NCBI GenBank assembly: GCA_900753305.1
Contig: CAADYR010000164.1
Coordinates: 5,831 to 69,830 of the forward strand
Source of the DNA: Lachnospiraceae bacterium
GTDB taxonomy: Bacteria > Bacillota > Clostridia > Lachnospirales > Lachnospiraceae
DNA length: 64,000 bases
Direction of reading: 5' to 3'
The translations under genes and the position numbers were made by a program. Shown one piece after another: positions 34,515 through 43,369 of this stretch. The notes beneath the pieces were generated by a model. The model ran no database searches and had not been told where the DNA came from. It saw only the letters and a program-made list of their open reading frames with translations. Positions within the stretch are counted from its first letter, which is position 1, and each line of letters starts with the position of its first letter.

Positions 34515-36020
34515 TTAATGAAATCTCTTTTTGAATTCTTCAATTGCAGCAACCAGTGATTTTTCAGTCTCATCAGAGATTACCTGCTCTGTCTTGATTG
34601 CCTGCGGAACCTGTGGATACTGTGTATCAAGGAATTCAAAGAATTCACTTTCAAATCTGGTAATGTCTTCTACCGGTACATCCAACAGATACTTTTTGGT
34701 CGCTACATACAATATAATGACCTGATATTCTACAGCCATAGGCTTATACTGTGGCTGTTTCAATACTTCTTTGATTCTGACACCCTGTTCCAGTTTCTCC
34801 TTGGTATCCGCATCCAGTTCTGATCCGAACTGTGCAAAAGATGCCAGCTCACGATACTGTGCCAGTTCAACACGGATAGGCGCTGCGATCTTCTTCATTG
34901 CCTTGATCTGTGCAGAACCTCCTACACGGGATACAGATAATCCGGCATTAACAGCGGGTCTGAAACCTGAATTGAACATTTCTGTTTCCAGATAGATCTG
35001 ACCGTCTGTAATGGAAATAACATTAGTTGGAATATAAGCAGATACATCACCTGCCTGTGTCTCGATGATAGGAAGCGCTGTCAGGGAACCTCCGCCGTAT
35101 TCATCACTCATACGGACTGCTCGCTCCAGCAGTCTGGAATGCAGATAGAATACATCACCGGGATATGCTTCACGGCCGGGTGGACGTCTCAGCAGCAGGG
35201 AAAGTGTACGGTATGCAGTAGCATGCTTACTTAAGTCATCATAAATGACCAGTACATCCTCGCCATTCTCCATCCATTCCTCGCCAATCGCACAGCCCGC
35301 ATACGGTGCAATGTACTGTAATGGTGCCAATTCACTGGCTGTAGAAGCTACTACAGTGGTATATGCCATTGCACCGAACTCCTCCAGTGTCTTTACAATT
35401 GTTGCAACAGTAGATGCTTTCTGACCAATTGCAACATAAATACATTTTACATTCTGTCCCTTCTGGTTGATGATCGTATCAATAGCGATAGCAGTTTTAC
35501 CTGTCTGTCTGTCACCGATGATCAACTCACGCTGACCTCTTCCGATAGGAACCATGGCATCGATTGCCTTGATACCTGTCTGTAATGGTGTGTCAACTGA
35601 TTTTCTTGTGATAACACCCGAAGCCACTCTTTCTATCTGACGATATTTATCTGTCTGGATCGGACCTTTGCCATCTATAGGCTGACCAAGTGCATTCACG
35701 ACACGTCCAAGCATTGCATCACCTACAGGCACTTCTACTACTCTGCCTGTTGTCTTTACAGTATCGCCTTCGTTAATACTGCTGGCGCTGCCTAACAGAA
35801 CTGCACCTACATTGTCTTCCTCCAGGTTCATGACCATGCCATATACTTCCCCGGGGAATTCAAGAAGTTCACCCTGCATTGCTTTTTCAAGTCCGTGCAC
35901 ACGGGCAATACCATCCGCTACCTGAATAACTGTACCCACATCGGATACTTCCAGGTCAGAGGCATACCTTTTGATCTGATCCTTAATCACAGAACTGATT
36001 TCTTCTGGTCTTAAATTCAT
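34515..36020 (-). CDS. atpA: ATP synthase alpha subunit
   Basis: The 501-residue non-catalytic F1 subunit. Walker A GDRQTGKTAIAID near residue 169, the ribosomal-type LLRRPPGREAYPGDVFYLHSR segment and the arginine-finger region (SVSRVGGSAQIKAMKK) are present. The N-terminus NLRPEEISSVIKDQI binds delta. It lies 28 bases before atpG. Confidence 0.98.
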   Translation of the reverse strand: MNLRPEEISSVIKDQIKRYASDLEVSDVGTVIQVADGIARVHGLEKAMQGELLEFPGEVYGMVMNLEEDNVGAVLLGSASSINEGDTVKTTGRVVEVPVGDAMLGRVVNALGQPIDGKGPIQTDKYRQIERVASGVITRKSVDTPLQTGIKAIDAMVPIGRGQRELIIGDRQTGKTAIAIDTIINQKGQNVKCIYVAIGQKASTVATIVKTLEEFGAMAYTTVVASTASELAPLQYIAPYAGCAIGEEWMENGEDVLVIYDDLSKHATAYRTLSLLLRRPPGREAYPGDVFYLHSRLLERAVRMSDEYGGGSLTALPIIETQAGDVSAYIPTNVISITDGQIYLETEMFNSGFRPAVNAGLSVSRVGGSAQIKAMKKIAAPIRVELAQYRELASFAQFGSELDADTKEKLEQGVRIKEVLKQPQYKPMAVEYQVIILYVATKKYLLDVPVEDITRFESEFFEFLDTQYPQVPQAIKTEQVISDETEKSLVAAIEEFKKRFH

Positions 36021-36062
36021 ATGGATCTTCGCACCTTTCTTGTTTATTTATTAGTTACCTGC

Positions 36063-36611
36063 TTAACCAAGCTGAATTGCCATCAGTTCTCTTTCCAGCT
36101 TGTTTAATTTTGTACGAATACTGCTGTCTACTACTCTGTCACCCATACGGATGATCATTCCACCGATAATAGAAACATCTACCTGATAATGGCACTCTAC
36201 TGTCCGGTAATCTGTTGTAGCCAGCATTCGTTTTTCTACTTCCTCTTTCTCCTGTGGAGACAATTCAATTGCCGTTGTTACATACACGGTACCTATATGA
36301 TTGTATTCCTTAACCGAAGTGATGAAACTTTCAAGTATCTCTTCGATCCTGGCATATCTGTCTTTATCCACTATGGTGATCAGGAAGCCGAGAAGTTCTT
36401 CCTTTATCCTGCCGCGGAAAATATTTTCCAGGGCTGTTTTTTTCTCTTCCTTGGGAATCTTGGGGTGATTCATAAAACGATGAAATTCCTTATTTTCCTT
36501 AAGGATTGTCAGAAGATCCTGCACCTCCTGCCCAAGTTCAACAGTCTGATTTTCTTCTACAGCAAGTTCAAATAACGCATCTGCGTATGTTTTGGAAATC
36601 AGCTTAGCCAT
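36063..36611 (-). CDS. atpH: ATP synthase delta subunit
   Basis: A 182-residue peripheral stalk subunit with the normal six-helix N-terminal domain (KTYADALFELAVEENQ) and the conserved C-terminal DVSIIGGMIIRMGDRVVDSSI. It joins the b subunits to the top of F1. The start overlaps the end of atpF by 13 bases. Confidence 0.95.
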   Translation of the reverse strand: MAKLISKTYADALFELAVEENQTVELGQEVQDLLTILKENKEFHRFMNHPKIPKEEKKTALENIFRGRIKEELLGFLITIVDKDRYARIEEILESFITSVKEYNHIGTVYVTTAIELSPQEKEEVEKRMLATTDYRTVECHYQVDVSIIGGMIIRMGDRVVDSSIRTKLNKLERELMAIQLG

Positions 36612-37141
36612 GTGCTATCACCTATTTCTTTCAATGTCTCCTCGATGAGTTCGTGCTGGGCATTTGCATCAATATTTGCTGCAACGATTTTGGCAGCCAT
36701 GACTGATGCAACTGCTATCATCTCACGTTTGACCTCATCCGCCATTTTCTTCTTCTCCAGCTCTGCTTCTACTCTGGCTCTGTCCACGATCTTTGCCGCT
36801 TCCTCTTTTGCCTCTGCGACAATCCTTGCTTCATTCTCCATGCCGCGTTTACGAGCATCTGTCAGAATGGCTTCTGCCTCTTTATCGGCTGCTGCAAGCT
36901 TCTCTTCATATAATTTACGGCTTTCCTGTGCACTTTTCTGATCGGCTGCTGCCTGTTCAAGTTCACCCTTGATCTTATCCTGTCTGTCCTGTAACATCTT
37001 ACGAACAGGATTGAACAGGAAATGTGATGCGAACATAAACAGGAAGAACATCGCAATGATCATCAAAGACGCATCAGCCAAAAGCTGGAAGTCCAGATCA
37101 AATAAACGGCTCAACCCTTCTGTTTCGGTAGCAAGTATCAT
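36599..37141 (-). CDS. atpF: ATP synthase b subunit
   Basis: A 180-residue protein: an outward N-terminus, one membrane helix (residues ~25-44, LMIIAMFFLFMFASHF), then NPVRKMLQDRQDKI and a long Ala/Glu/Lys-rich coiled coil forming the peripheral stalk. AGGAGG precedes the ATG. Confidence 0.95.
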   Translation of the reverse strand: MILATETEGLSRLFDLDFQLLADASLMIIAMFFLFMFASHFLFNPVRKMLQDRQDKIKGELEQAAADQKSAQESRKLYEEKLAAADKEAEAILTDARKRGMENEARIVAEAKEEAAKIVDRARVEAELEKKKMADEVKREMIAVASVMAAKIVAANIDANAQHELIEETLKEIGDSTWLS

Positions 37142-37187
37142 GCTGTAAGCCTCCTTTCTTGTATATTCTTACTTCTTAAGCTCATAC

Positions 37188-37442
37188 TTAAGGTACTAAA
37201 GGCTTTACAAATAACAGAAGCATAGCTACTAACAGACCATACAGACCTGTTGTCTCGGCAACTGCCTGTCCAAGAAGCATTGTAGATGTGATATCTGATT
37301 TTGCTCCCGGATTTCTACCTACTGCTGCTGCCGCATGTCCTGCTGCAATACCCTGACCAACACCAGGTCCGATACCTGCGATAACCGCAAGACCTGCACC
37401 GATTGCTGAACAACCTAAGATAAAGTTTGAATTAAATTCCAT
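37188..37442 (-). CDS. atpE: ATP synthase c subunit with Na+-site residues
   Basis: An 84-residue hairpin of two membrane helices forming the rotor ring. The polar loop RNPGAK is standard. By alignment with Ilyobacter tartaricus subunit c, the ligands of a bound sodium ion are present: Q30 (GPGVGQG), V61, E63, T64 and Y68 (VAETTGLYG). H+-only rings usually lack this Gln and Ser/Thr. The ring therefore probably carries Na+. AGGAGG precedes the ATG. Confidence 0.97.
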   Translation of the reverse strand: MEFNSNFILGCSAIGAGLAVIAGIGPGVGQGIAAGHAAAAVGRNPGAKSDITSTMLLGQAVAETTGLYGLLVAMLLLFVKPLVP

Positions 37443-37472
37443 GTAATAGTTCCTCCTTAAATGATAAAGTTA

Positions 37473-38189
37473 TTATCCTTCAATCGCATTGTTAATGTAT
37501 GTCATAGTTAACATACTGAATACATAAGTCTGAATTGCTCCTGAGAACAAATCAAAATACACATGAAGTGCTGCCGGCCATGCTGTTGCAATAAATCCTA
37601 ACAGGCCATAGATCAGTGCCATCATAACTGTTCCTGAAAGTACGTTCGCGAACAAACGAAGAGACAGTGAAATCGGCACGGCAATATCACCTATCACATT
37701 GATTGGTGCCCATATCGGCCAGGGATCGCACAATCCTTTAATAACGCCGGATACCTTCTGATACTTGAACTTGTTAAATGTGATCAGTGTAAAAGTAATC
37801 AGGCCCAATGCCAAAGTCACGCCATAGTCTGCCGTTGGCGGTCTTAATCCGAACAAACCGGAAATATTGCTCAACAGTATAAACATAAAGAGAATTCCGA
37901 TATAGTTGGCAAATGCCGCACCGTTCTTACCCATAACGCCATTTACCATTCCATCGAGCTTCTCTACGATCAGCTCTACTACATTCTGGAAAGCTCCCGG
38001 GACCTCACTTGCATGCTTCACTGCTCTGTTCGCACACAGGCAGAAGATGACGAGCATCATAATAACGATGAACAGACACACATGTGTTGTTGTTATCCAT
38101 ACTGTATGACCAAAGAAGCTGTACTGGAACACCCCATGTATCATAAAATCAATGTCATCAGCGCCGGATAACAAAAATCCTGCTCCCAT
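37473..38189 (-). CDS. atpB: ATP synthase a subunit
   Basis: A 238-residue membrane stator with about six hydrophobic segments. The essential Arg lies in SLSLRLFANVLSG near residue 175. GNISGLFG-like SNISGLFGLRPPTADY precedes it and the C-terminal helix is IQTYVFSMLTMTYINNA. It forms the two ion half-channels facing the c-ring. AGGAGG site before the ATG. Confidence 0.96.
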   Translation of the reverse strand: MGAGFLLSGADDIDFMIHGVFQYSFFGHTVWITTTHVCLFIVIMMLVIFCLCANRAVKHASEVPGAFQNVVELIVEKLDGMVNGVMGKNGAAFANYIGILFMFILLSNISGLFGLRPPTADYGVTLALGLITFTLITFNKFKYQKVSGVIKGLCDPWPIWAPINVIGDIAVPISLSLRLFANVLSGTVMMALIYGLLGFIATAWPAALHVYFDLFSGAIQTYVFSMLTMTYINNAIEG

Positions 38190-38206
38190 AAACTCACCTC
38201 CTACTT

Positions 38207-38614
38207 CTATTCTTTATTCAGTTTTTGTTTTTTGTGAGACAGTTTTACCCAAAGTGGCTGAAGATATGCAGATATCTTTAATCCCAGGATTCCCACAAAA
38301 GCCGCAATTGGATTACCGATCTCTGTGATCATAAGAATAGCCAGAACTACTATGACCGCCAGATAACGTATCATTCCCTGTCTCGCTACTACCGTCTGCG
38401 CCCCCTTTTCTCCCCTGTCCAGAGCACTGTTAAGACATAACGCCATATGCAGCGCCATGCCAAGTGCTGTAAGCACTCCTATCCAGAGTCCTATGGTATA
38501 GTTTAGCTTATCTGCTACAAGGAAGACGCCCACTACTTCACTGACCGCGCCAAATATGATAATTCCCAATAAAAGTCCCGGCAGTGCACTGTTGATGTCT
38601 CGAAGTTTACGCAT
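38207..38614 (-). CDS. atpI: ATP synthase subunit I-like membrane protein
   Basis: A 135-residue protein with four hydrophobic segments, resembling the ATP-synt_I family: LPGLLLGIIIFGAVSEVVGVF, KLNYTIGLWIGVLTALGMALHMA, then two more, ending in a basic tail. AtpI helps c-ring assembly in some bacteria. I chose the ATG at 38614 because GGGAG is 9 bases upstream; the first ATG (38623) has its site too close. Confidence 0.75.
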   Translation of the reverse strand: MRKLRDINSALPGLLLGIIIFGAVSEVVGVFLVADKLNYTIGLWIGVLTALGMALHMALCLNSALDRGEKGAQTVVARQGMIRYLAVIVVLAILMITEIGNPIAAFVGILGLKISAYLQPLWVKLSHKKQKLNKE

Positions 38615-38942
38615 TTCCTCCATCTCCCTTTTTGCTGATTGGAGTCCGGTCGTCTGTCTTCCCCTTTTCGTTTGCCAGTCTGCTTCTTATGGTAGCATAA
38701 TCTTCACAAGTACTGTCTTTTTTTTCATATACTTTGCGTGCCAGAATATAGACATTTCTAAATCCTGCCAATGCACCAACAAAAAAAAGCAAAACGAATA
38801 GAAAATCCGTCTCTAACCTTTTATCCAGATACCACCCCAGGAAAGAACAAAGCCCGATAGGAACTAGCATAGTGATCCCAAACTGCGTGATAAGCGCAAG
38901 AGATTGGTATACCTGTGACTGATTCCCTTTTCTTTTCTTCAT
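38607..38942 (-). CDS. atpZ: AtpZ/AtpI-type protein
   Basis: A 111-residue protein with two hydrophobic segments (ALITQFGITMLVPIGLCSFLGWYLD and FLFVLLFFVGALAGFRNVY), as in the AtpZ family that stands at the head of many F-ATPase operons. AtpZ has been linked to Mg2+ or assembly functions; its role here is open. The start at 38942 is favoured over the ATG at 38972, which lies at or before the predicted transcription start; GGGAG precedes the chosen ATG. The gene overlaps atpI. Confidence 0.75.
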   Translation of the reverse strand: MKKRKGNQSQVYQSLALITQFGITMLVPIGLCSFLGWYLDKRLETDFLFVLLFFVGALAGFRNVYILARKVYEKKDSTCEDYATIRSRLANEKGKTDDRTPISKKGDGGNA

Positions 38943-38974
38943 TTTCTGCTCCCTTCTTTTGATATCTGACATTA

Positions 38975-39003
38975 ATTATACAGAATTTCAAATTTCCTGT
39001 CTA
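38975..39003 (-). promoter_or_regulatory. Promoter of the atp operon
   Basis: TAGACA (38998-39003) and TATAAT (38975-38980) with a 17-base spacer, just upstream of atpZ. Confidence 0.8.
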
Positions 39004-39126
39004 GCAAATGACTGTTTTTTTCGTGCTATTTATATAGTTTTTATTATTTGTATAATTATACCAACTAATTATGTTTATATTAACTATATGAACACATTTT
39101 TAAACCATCGTTTTCCACATACCCAC

Positions 39127-39155
39127 TTGTAATTTCATCTGAAGTGCGATAAAAT
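39127..39155 (+). promoter_or_regulatory. Promoter of the DUF402 gene
   Basis: TTGTAA (39127-39132) and TAAAAT (39150-39155) with a 17-base spacer, about 30 bases before the start codon. Confidence 0.6.
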
Positions 39156-39186
39156 AGCCAAAAATATTGCAAGGAGGTCGTGCCCT

Positions 39187-39672
39187 ATGAAGGATAACCC
39201 CATACTTTACCGCAAACGTATGATACCTGAGGAATGTGTACTGTTAAAAGACGATGAAATTCTGGAAATAACAGATGATATCATTATTACCAGATGGAAC
39301 ACTCTTAAACCAAAACGGGAACTGCATCACGGTTTCTCCTGTTATTTTCTAAAGCATGGATTCAAAGTCAGCAAATTTGTCCGTGCTGACGGCTCTATGA
39401 TGTACTGGTATTGCGATATCGTGGATTATGATTATCAGGAAAACACTAACTGCCTCATTGTCACAGATTTACTGGCAGATGTGGTAGTCTATCCCGATGG
39501 TTACACCAAAGTTCTGGATCTTGATGAACTTGCACTGGCAGCCGAACGTCACCTGTGTGATGCATCTAAACTGACTCTTGCGCTACGTCATCTTGACAGC
39601 CTCCTGAACATTATTTATGATGATAAATTTGATACACTCACTTCTTATATAGAAAAATGGGACAAGGAATAA
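39187..39672 (+). CDS. DUF402 protein (possible nucleoside phosphatase)
   Basis: A 161-residue protein of the DUF402 family. Typical features are an N-terminal beta barrel (ECVLLKDDEILEITDDII), MYWYCDIVDYDY, VTDLLADVVVYPDGYTKVLDLDELALA and a helical end. Some members (YgaC, Ntdp) hydrolyse nucleoside tri- and diphosphates; the Asp-rich centre supports this. AGGAGG lies 9 bases before the ATG. A strong terminator overlaps its stop codon. Confidence 0.8.
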   Translation: MKDNPILYRKRMIPEECVLLKDDEILEITDDIIITRWNTLKPKRELHHGFSCYFLKHGFKVSKFVRADGSMMYWYCDIVDYDYQENTNCLIVTDLLADVVVYPDGYTKVLDLDELALAAERHLCDASKLTLALRHLDSLLNIIYDDKFDTLTSYIEKWDKE

Positions 39673-39694
39673 CACCTTGTCCCATTTTTATCTG
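39658..39694 (+). terminator. Terminator overlapping the DUF402 stop codon
   Basis: GGGACAAGG pairs with CCTTGTCCC around AATAACA, followed by ATTTTTAT; the TAA stop is in the loop. The same palindrome can end the opposing PP2C gene. Confidence 0.85.
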
Positions 39695-40503
39695 ACCTGT
39701 ATTAAAATTGCCGAGAGATTATCTCTCTCTCCACGTTGCTTACTGCGTGATGCCAGCCCTGTTAATACTTCCTGCATACTGTCAGAATTTATATCCCGCT
39801 CTGCTTCTTTCCACTCAAGCATCTGCATATCTTCATAGCATGTCCGATGCAGAACCTTCACAGGCGGTTCATGCCAGAAACCATCCGTACAGATAAGATA
39901 TGCGCTCTTTGGATGTAATTTCCCATATATGAAATCCGGCTGCAATACTTCATTGACACCTATGCATTGTAATAAAACACTTCTCCTGTTATCATTGGCT
40001 GCCTGCTGCGGTGTCATATGTCCCAGCTCTACTTCCCTTGCTACATAAGTCTGGTCTCTGGTCAATACCTTCGTTCCCTCATTGACAAACTCATACACTC
40101 TTCCATCTCCAACATGCAGAATATAATACTGCGCATCCAGCATAAGCATTGCTGTCAGTGTCGTTCCCAGATTCACACCTTGCTTTTGACCATAGTTACG
40201 GATTTTGGAATTACATTCCAGTACAACTTTGTTCCACTCTTCTTTAAGAATATGGCAGAAATCATTCTCTGTATGCTGTTGTCCCAGAAGCAGTGGCAAA
40301 TTTTCGTCATACCATTTTTCACAGGCTCTTACAACCGTAGCACTGGCAAGTTCTCCCTGCTGCAGCCCTCCCATTCCATCACATACAACTGCAAATGCTG
40401 TTTCATGCATTCCTGCTGCCGATATCCTGATCATAAGGCTGTCCTGATTTACAGTCTTTACTGTTCCAACATCCGTATATGCCGTCCCATAAAATTTTCT
40501 CAT
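39688..40503 (-). CDS. PP2C-type serine/threonine phosphatase
   Basis: A 271-residue Mn2+-dependent phosphatase. Motifs: NQDS near residue 19, VVCDGMGGLQQGELAS, LGTTLTAMLM, YILHVGDGRVYEF, ICTDGFW and the end RGERDNLSAILIQV. In Firmicutes PrpC-like members reverse PASTA kinase phosphorylation; no kinase gene is next to it here. I chose the second ATG (40503), which has GGAG close by, over the one at 40515 that abuts the previous stop; this is uncertain by four codons. It is downstream of the coiled-coil hydrolase. Confidence 0.85.
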   Translation of the reverse strand: MRKFYGTAYTDVGTVKTVNQDSLMIRISAAGMHETAFAVVCDGMGGLQQGELASATVVRACEKWYDENLPLLLGQQHTENDFCHILKEEWNKVVLECNSKIRNYGQKQGVNLGTTLTAMLMLDAQYYILHVGDGRVYEFVNEGTKVLTRDQTYVAREVELGHMTPQQAANDNRRSVLLQCIGVNEVLQPDFIYGKLHPKSAYLICTDGFWHEPPVKVLHRTCYEDMQMLEWKEAERDINSDSMQEVLTGLASRSKQRGERDNLSAILIQVR

Positions 40504-40515
40504 TGTACTCCACAT

Positions 40516-41679
40516 TTAATAGAAAATATGACCACCTATTCTAAGACCGGTCAATCCCTCTATCGGGGTTCTGAAATAAACACACTGTCCTACATTCGTT
40601 ATGCCGCTCATTGCCTCATCCGCAGCCTGATAACAGCTTGCAGTTGCCTTGTTATTTGCAAGAGCAAGTGCCAATCTGCCACTTGCCACCGGTGAAAACT
40701 GTTTATTCTGGTAAATGACACCCACCACGGTATTGGGATATCGTGAACTCAGGACACGGTTAATAACAACAGAACCTACTGCGACCTGACCTGCATAAGG
40801 TTCTCCACCGGCTTCACAGTAGATCAGATTAGCCAGCAGATATCTGTCTCCTTCTTCAAAGTTCACTTCTGATATATCTCTCCATGCTGACTGTGCTGCC
40901 AGCCTCGACAGCGCCAGTTCCTCCTCGTATTGCTTCTGTAATGCTGCAATATCATTCTCCTGCTGGGAGATCATGTCATCTAACTGATCGATCGTTGCCT
41001 CGGCATCCTGTATCTGATTGGCATAGTCTGCTACACTGTTCGCTGTCTGCTTTACCATTGTAGAAACTTTTCCCTGCTCCTGCCTGGTCTGTTCGCGCAG
41101 ATCATTTAAACCTGCAAGTTCATCTTCAAGACGGCTCTGCGTTTCTTCTACCTCATGTCTTGCCTCCTGATACTGCTCAAGCATCCTGCGGTCATAATCA
41201 TGAAGTCGTTCCACATACTCACTCTTGCTCAGAAAATCACTGAAACTTCCTGCATTGAACAACAATTCCAGATAATTATCCGTACCTCGTTCATACATAT
41301 ATTTGATACGGATCTTCATTGTCTCATATTGTTCATCCTGAACCCGGACAGCTTCTGCCAGTTCTTCCTGAGTCTGTGATATTTCTGCCTCTTTGTTGAC
41401 AATATCCTGTTCCAGTCCCTGTAGTTTATTACTCACTTCTGACAGATTATCATTGAGATTACTCAACTGACCCAATAGAGAATTCTGGGTAATTTCCAGC
41501 GATTGTTTATGCTCCTGTGTATCATTCTTGGCATTTTCTGTTTTGTTCTTTTCCTCTTTTGCTTTCTGCAGTTTCTCCAAAGTACTTTCTGCATGTGCTG
41601 TAACAGATATGCTGCCTGCTGCTGTAATTGCTGTTATCAGGCATAGGAACAAAGCCAGTATTTTTTTTCTTACTTTTAT
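40516..41679 (-). CDS. Coiled-coil/SleB-type cell wall hydrolase, ATA start
   Basis: A secreted wall hydrolase of ~387 residues. Residues 1-30 make a signal peptide (KVRKKILALFLCLITAITAA, cut after AHA). Residues ~32-245 are a long coiled coil of the PcsB/CwlO N-terminal type. The C-terminus is a Hydrolase_2 (SleB/CwlJ) domain: LLANLIYCEAGGEPYAGQVAVGSVVINRV and KQFSPVASGRL. The longest ATG/GTG/TTG start is a TTG at 41652 inside the signal peptide, which lacks the basic n-region. The n-region is encoded just upstream, beginning at an ATA (41677-41679) preceded by GGAAGGG. The true start is therefore an ATA or a mutated ATG. Confidence 0.8.
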   Translation of the reverse strand: MKVRKKILALFLCLITAITAAGSISVTAHAESTLEKLQKAKEEKNKTENAKNDTQEHKQSLEITQNSLLGQLSNLNDNLSEVSNKLQGLEQDIVNKEAEISQTQEELAEAVRVQDEQYETMKIRIKYMYERGTDNYLELLFNAGSFSDFLSKSEYVERLHDYDRRMLEQYQEARHEVEETQSRLEDELAGLNDLREQTRQEQGKVSTMVKQTANSVADYANQIQDAEATIDQLDDMISQQENDIAALQKQYEEELALSRLAAQSAWRDISEVNFEEGDRYLLANLIYCEAGGEPYAGQVAVGSVVINRVLSSRYPNTVVGVIYQNKQFSPVASGRLALALANNKATASCYQAADEAMSGITNVGQCVYFRTPIEGLTGLRIGGHIFY

Positions 41680-41719
41680 GCTAACCCTTCCCGTAACCTT
41701 TTCCCCCTATACCTTCTTC

Positions 41720-42199
41720 CTACAGTTCCAGTTCAACACGTCTTCCCGTTGTATGATACGGATAATAGCGCACCCTGGCAGCATCGAACATTCTCTTGGA
41801 AGCCCGTACTGAAACGCTGTCCGGATATTTATCCTCTCCGTATACTACTGTACTGATTCCGGCCTGTATAATAGCTTTTGCGCATTCATTACATGGAAAA
41901 AGAGAAACATACAGCTTGGCTCCTTCCAGACTACCCCCACGGTAATTCAGAATAGCATTTAATTCGCTATGCGTTACATAAGGATATTTTGTGTTGTATT
42001 CTTCACCCTCACGTTCCCACGGAAATTCATCATCACCGATTCCATTTGGAAAGCCATTATATCCCATGGATAAAATACGGTTGGTATTGCTGACAATACA
42101 ACATCCTACCTGCGTATTGGGATCTTTGGAGCGTCTGGCAGAAAGTCTGGCTACTCCCATAAAATACTCATCCCATGTTATATAATCCTGTCTTTTCAT
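41720..42199 (-). CDS. comEB: dCMP deaminase family protein
   Basis: A 159-residue zinc deaminase. The HSE (H77-E79) and PCNEC (C103, C106) ligands are present, with QVGCCIV and YNGFPNG typical of deoxycytidylate deaminases. It converts dCMP to dUMP for thymidylate synthesis. The start at 42199 has GGGGGA upstream; the frame is open 20 codons further into the upp terminus but has no ribosome site there. It is next to upp. Confidence 0.9.
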   Translation of the reverse strand: MKRQDYITWDEYFMGVARLSARRSKDPNTQVGCCIVSNTNRILSMGYNGFPNGIGDDEFPWEREGEEYNTKYPYVTHSELNAILNYRGGSLEGAKLYVSLFPCNECAKAIIQAGISTVVYGEDKYPDSVSVRASKRMFDAARVRYYPYHTTGRRVELEL

Positions 42200-42227
42200 G
42201 TTAATCCCCCATGCCTTTCTCAGTTGT

Positions 42228-42857
42228 CTATTTTGTACCGAATATCCTGTCTCCTGCATCGCCTAAGCCTGGAACGATATAGCCATGTTCATTAAGCTTC
42301 TCATCTAAAGCTCCAATATAAATATCAACATCCGGATGTTCACGTTTCATTCTCTCAACACCTTCCGGAGCTGCAATAATGCACATGAAATGGATATTCT
42401 TGCATCCCTTTTCCTTCAAAAGCTTGATTGCCGCTACTGAAGATCCACCTGTTGCAAGCATGGGATCTACAACAAATACTTCTCTCTGTGCACAATCTGC
42501 CGGAAGTTTGCAGTAATATTCCACAGGCTCTAATGTCTCAGGATCACGATATAATCCGATATGTCCAACCTTCGCAGCCGGAACCAGTTCCAATACTCCG
42601 TCTACCATGCCAAGTCCTGCACGCAGGATTGGTACGATAGCAAGCTTCTTACCAGCCAGTTCCTTTACAGTCGTTTTACAGATAGGAGTCTGTATCTCTA
42701 CATCTCTTAATTTCAGATCTCTCGTTGCTTCATAACAGATCAGATTCGCGATTTCCGCAATTGTCTGACGAAAATCCTTTGTACCTGTATCTGTTCTTCT
42801 GATATAACCGATTTTGTGCTGAATAAGTGGATGATCCATTATTACTACTTTTGCCAT
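42228..42857 (-). CDS. upp: Uracil phosphoribosyltransferase
   Basis: A 209-residue type I phosphoribosyltransferase making UMP from uracil and PRPP. The PRPP-binding segment is VFVVDPMLATGGSSVAA near residue 130; uracil-binding features ILRAGLGMVDGV and the C-terminal GYIVPGLGDAGDRIFGT are conserved. AAGGAG precedes the ATG. Pyrimidine salvage, next to the dCMP deaminase gene. Confidence 0.97.
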   Translation of the reverse strand: MAKVVIMDHPLIQHKIGYIRRTDTGTKDFRQTIAEIANLICYEATRDLKLRDVEIQTPICKTTVKELAGKKLAIVPILRAGLGMVDGVLELVPAAKVGHIGLYRDPETLEPVEYYCKLPADCAQREVFVVDPMLATGGSSVAAIKLLKEKGCKNIHFMCIIAAPEGVERMKREHPDVDIYIGALDEKLNEHGYIVPGLGDAGDRIFGTK

Positions 42858-42889
42858 ATTTTTCTCCTTTTCAAGATATGTTGATTGTT

Positions 42890-43318
42890 CTACTGTTCGA
42901 TCAGATTGATTCTTCTCTGGTGGCGTTCTTCCCCGGAGAAATCAGTATCCAGAAATGTATCTACAATATCAAGTGCCAGATTTGTGCCCACAATACCTGC
43001 TCCCATAGCAAGCATATTTGCATCATTGTGAAGTCTTGTCATTTTAGCTGATAAAGAATCACTGCATAATGCACAGCGTACGCCCTTTACTTTGTTGGCA
43101 GAAATAGAGATTCCGATACCTGTTGTGCAGATAACGATTCCCTTCTCACACTCTCCACTGGCAACAGCCTGTGCTGCAGCCCGTCCATATACGGGATAAT
43201 CGCAGGAATCTGTATTATAACAGCCAAAATCCTTATATTCAATTCCTCTTGCCTGTAAATGTGCGATTACTGCTTCCTTCAGAGCAAATCCACCATGGTC
43301 ACAACCTAATGCTATCAT
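42890..43318 (-). CDS. rpiB: Ribose 5-phosphate isomerase B
   Basis: A 142-residue RpiB/LacAB family isomerase interconverting ribose 5-phosphate and ribulose 5-phosphate. Residues CDHGG (D8, H9) bind substrate, ICTTGIGISI contains the catalytic Cys, and the HNDANMLAMGAG segment is conserved. GGAG site present. It follows tsaC by 51 bases. Confidence 0.94.
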   Translation of the reverse strand: MIALGCDHGGFALKEAVIAHLQARGIEYKDFGCYNTDSCDYPVYGRAAAQAVASGECEKGIVICTTGIGISISANKVKGVRCALCSDSLSAKMTRLHNDANMLAMGAGIVGTNLALDIVDTFLDTDFSGEERHQRRINLIEQ

Positions 43319-43369
43319 ATTTCTTATCTCCTCATTCTTATATATTGAATCTGTGCAGGAAATAGATTC

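Noticed and set aside
39658..39694. Second CsrA-like hairpin
   Set aside because: It contains ACAAGGA but in the stem, not in a loop, so it would not present GGA; it is an ordinary terminator.
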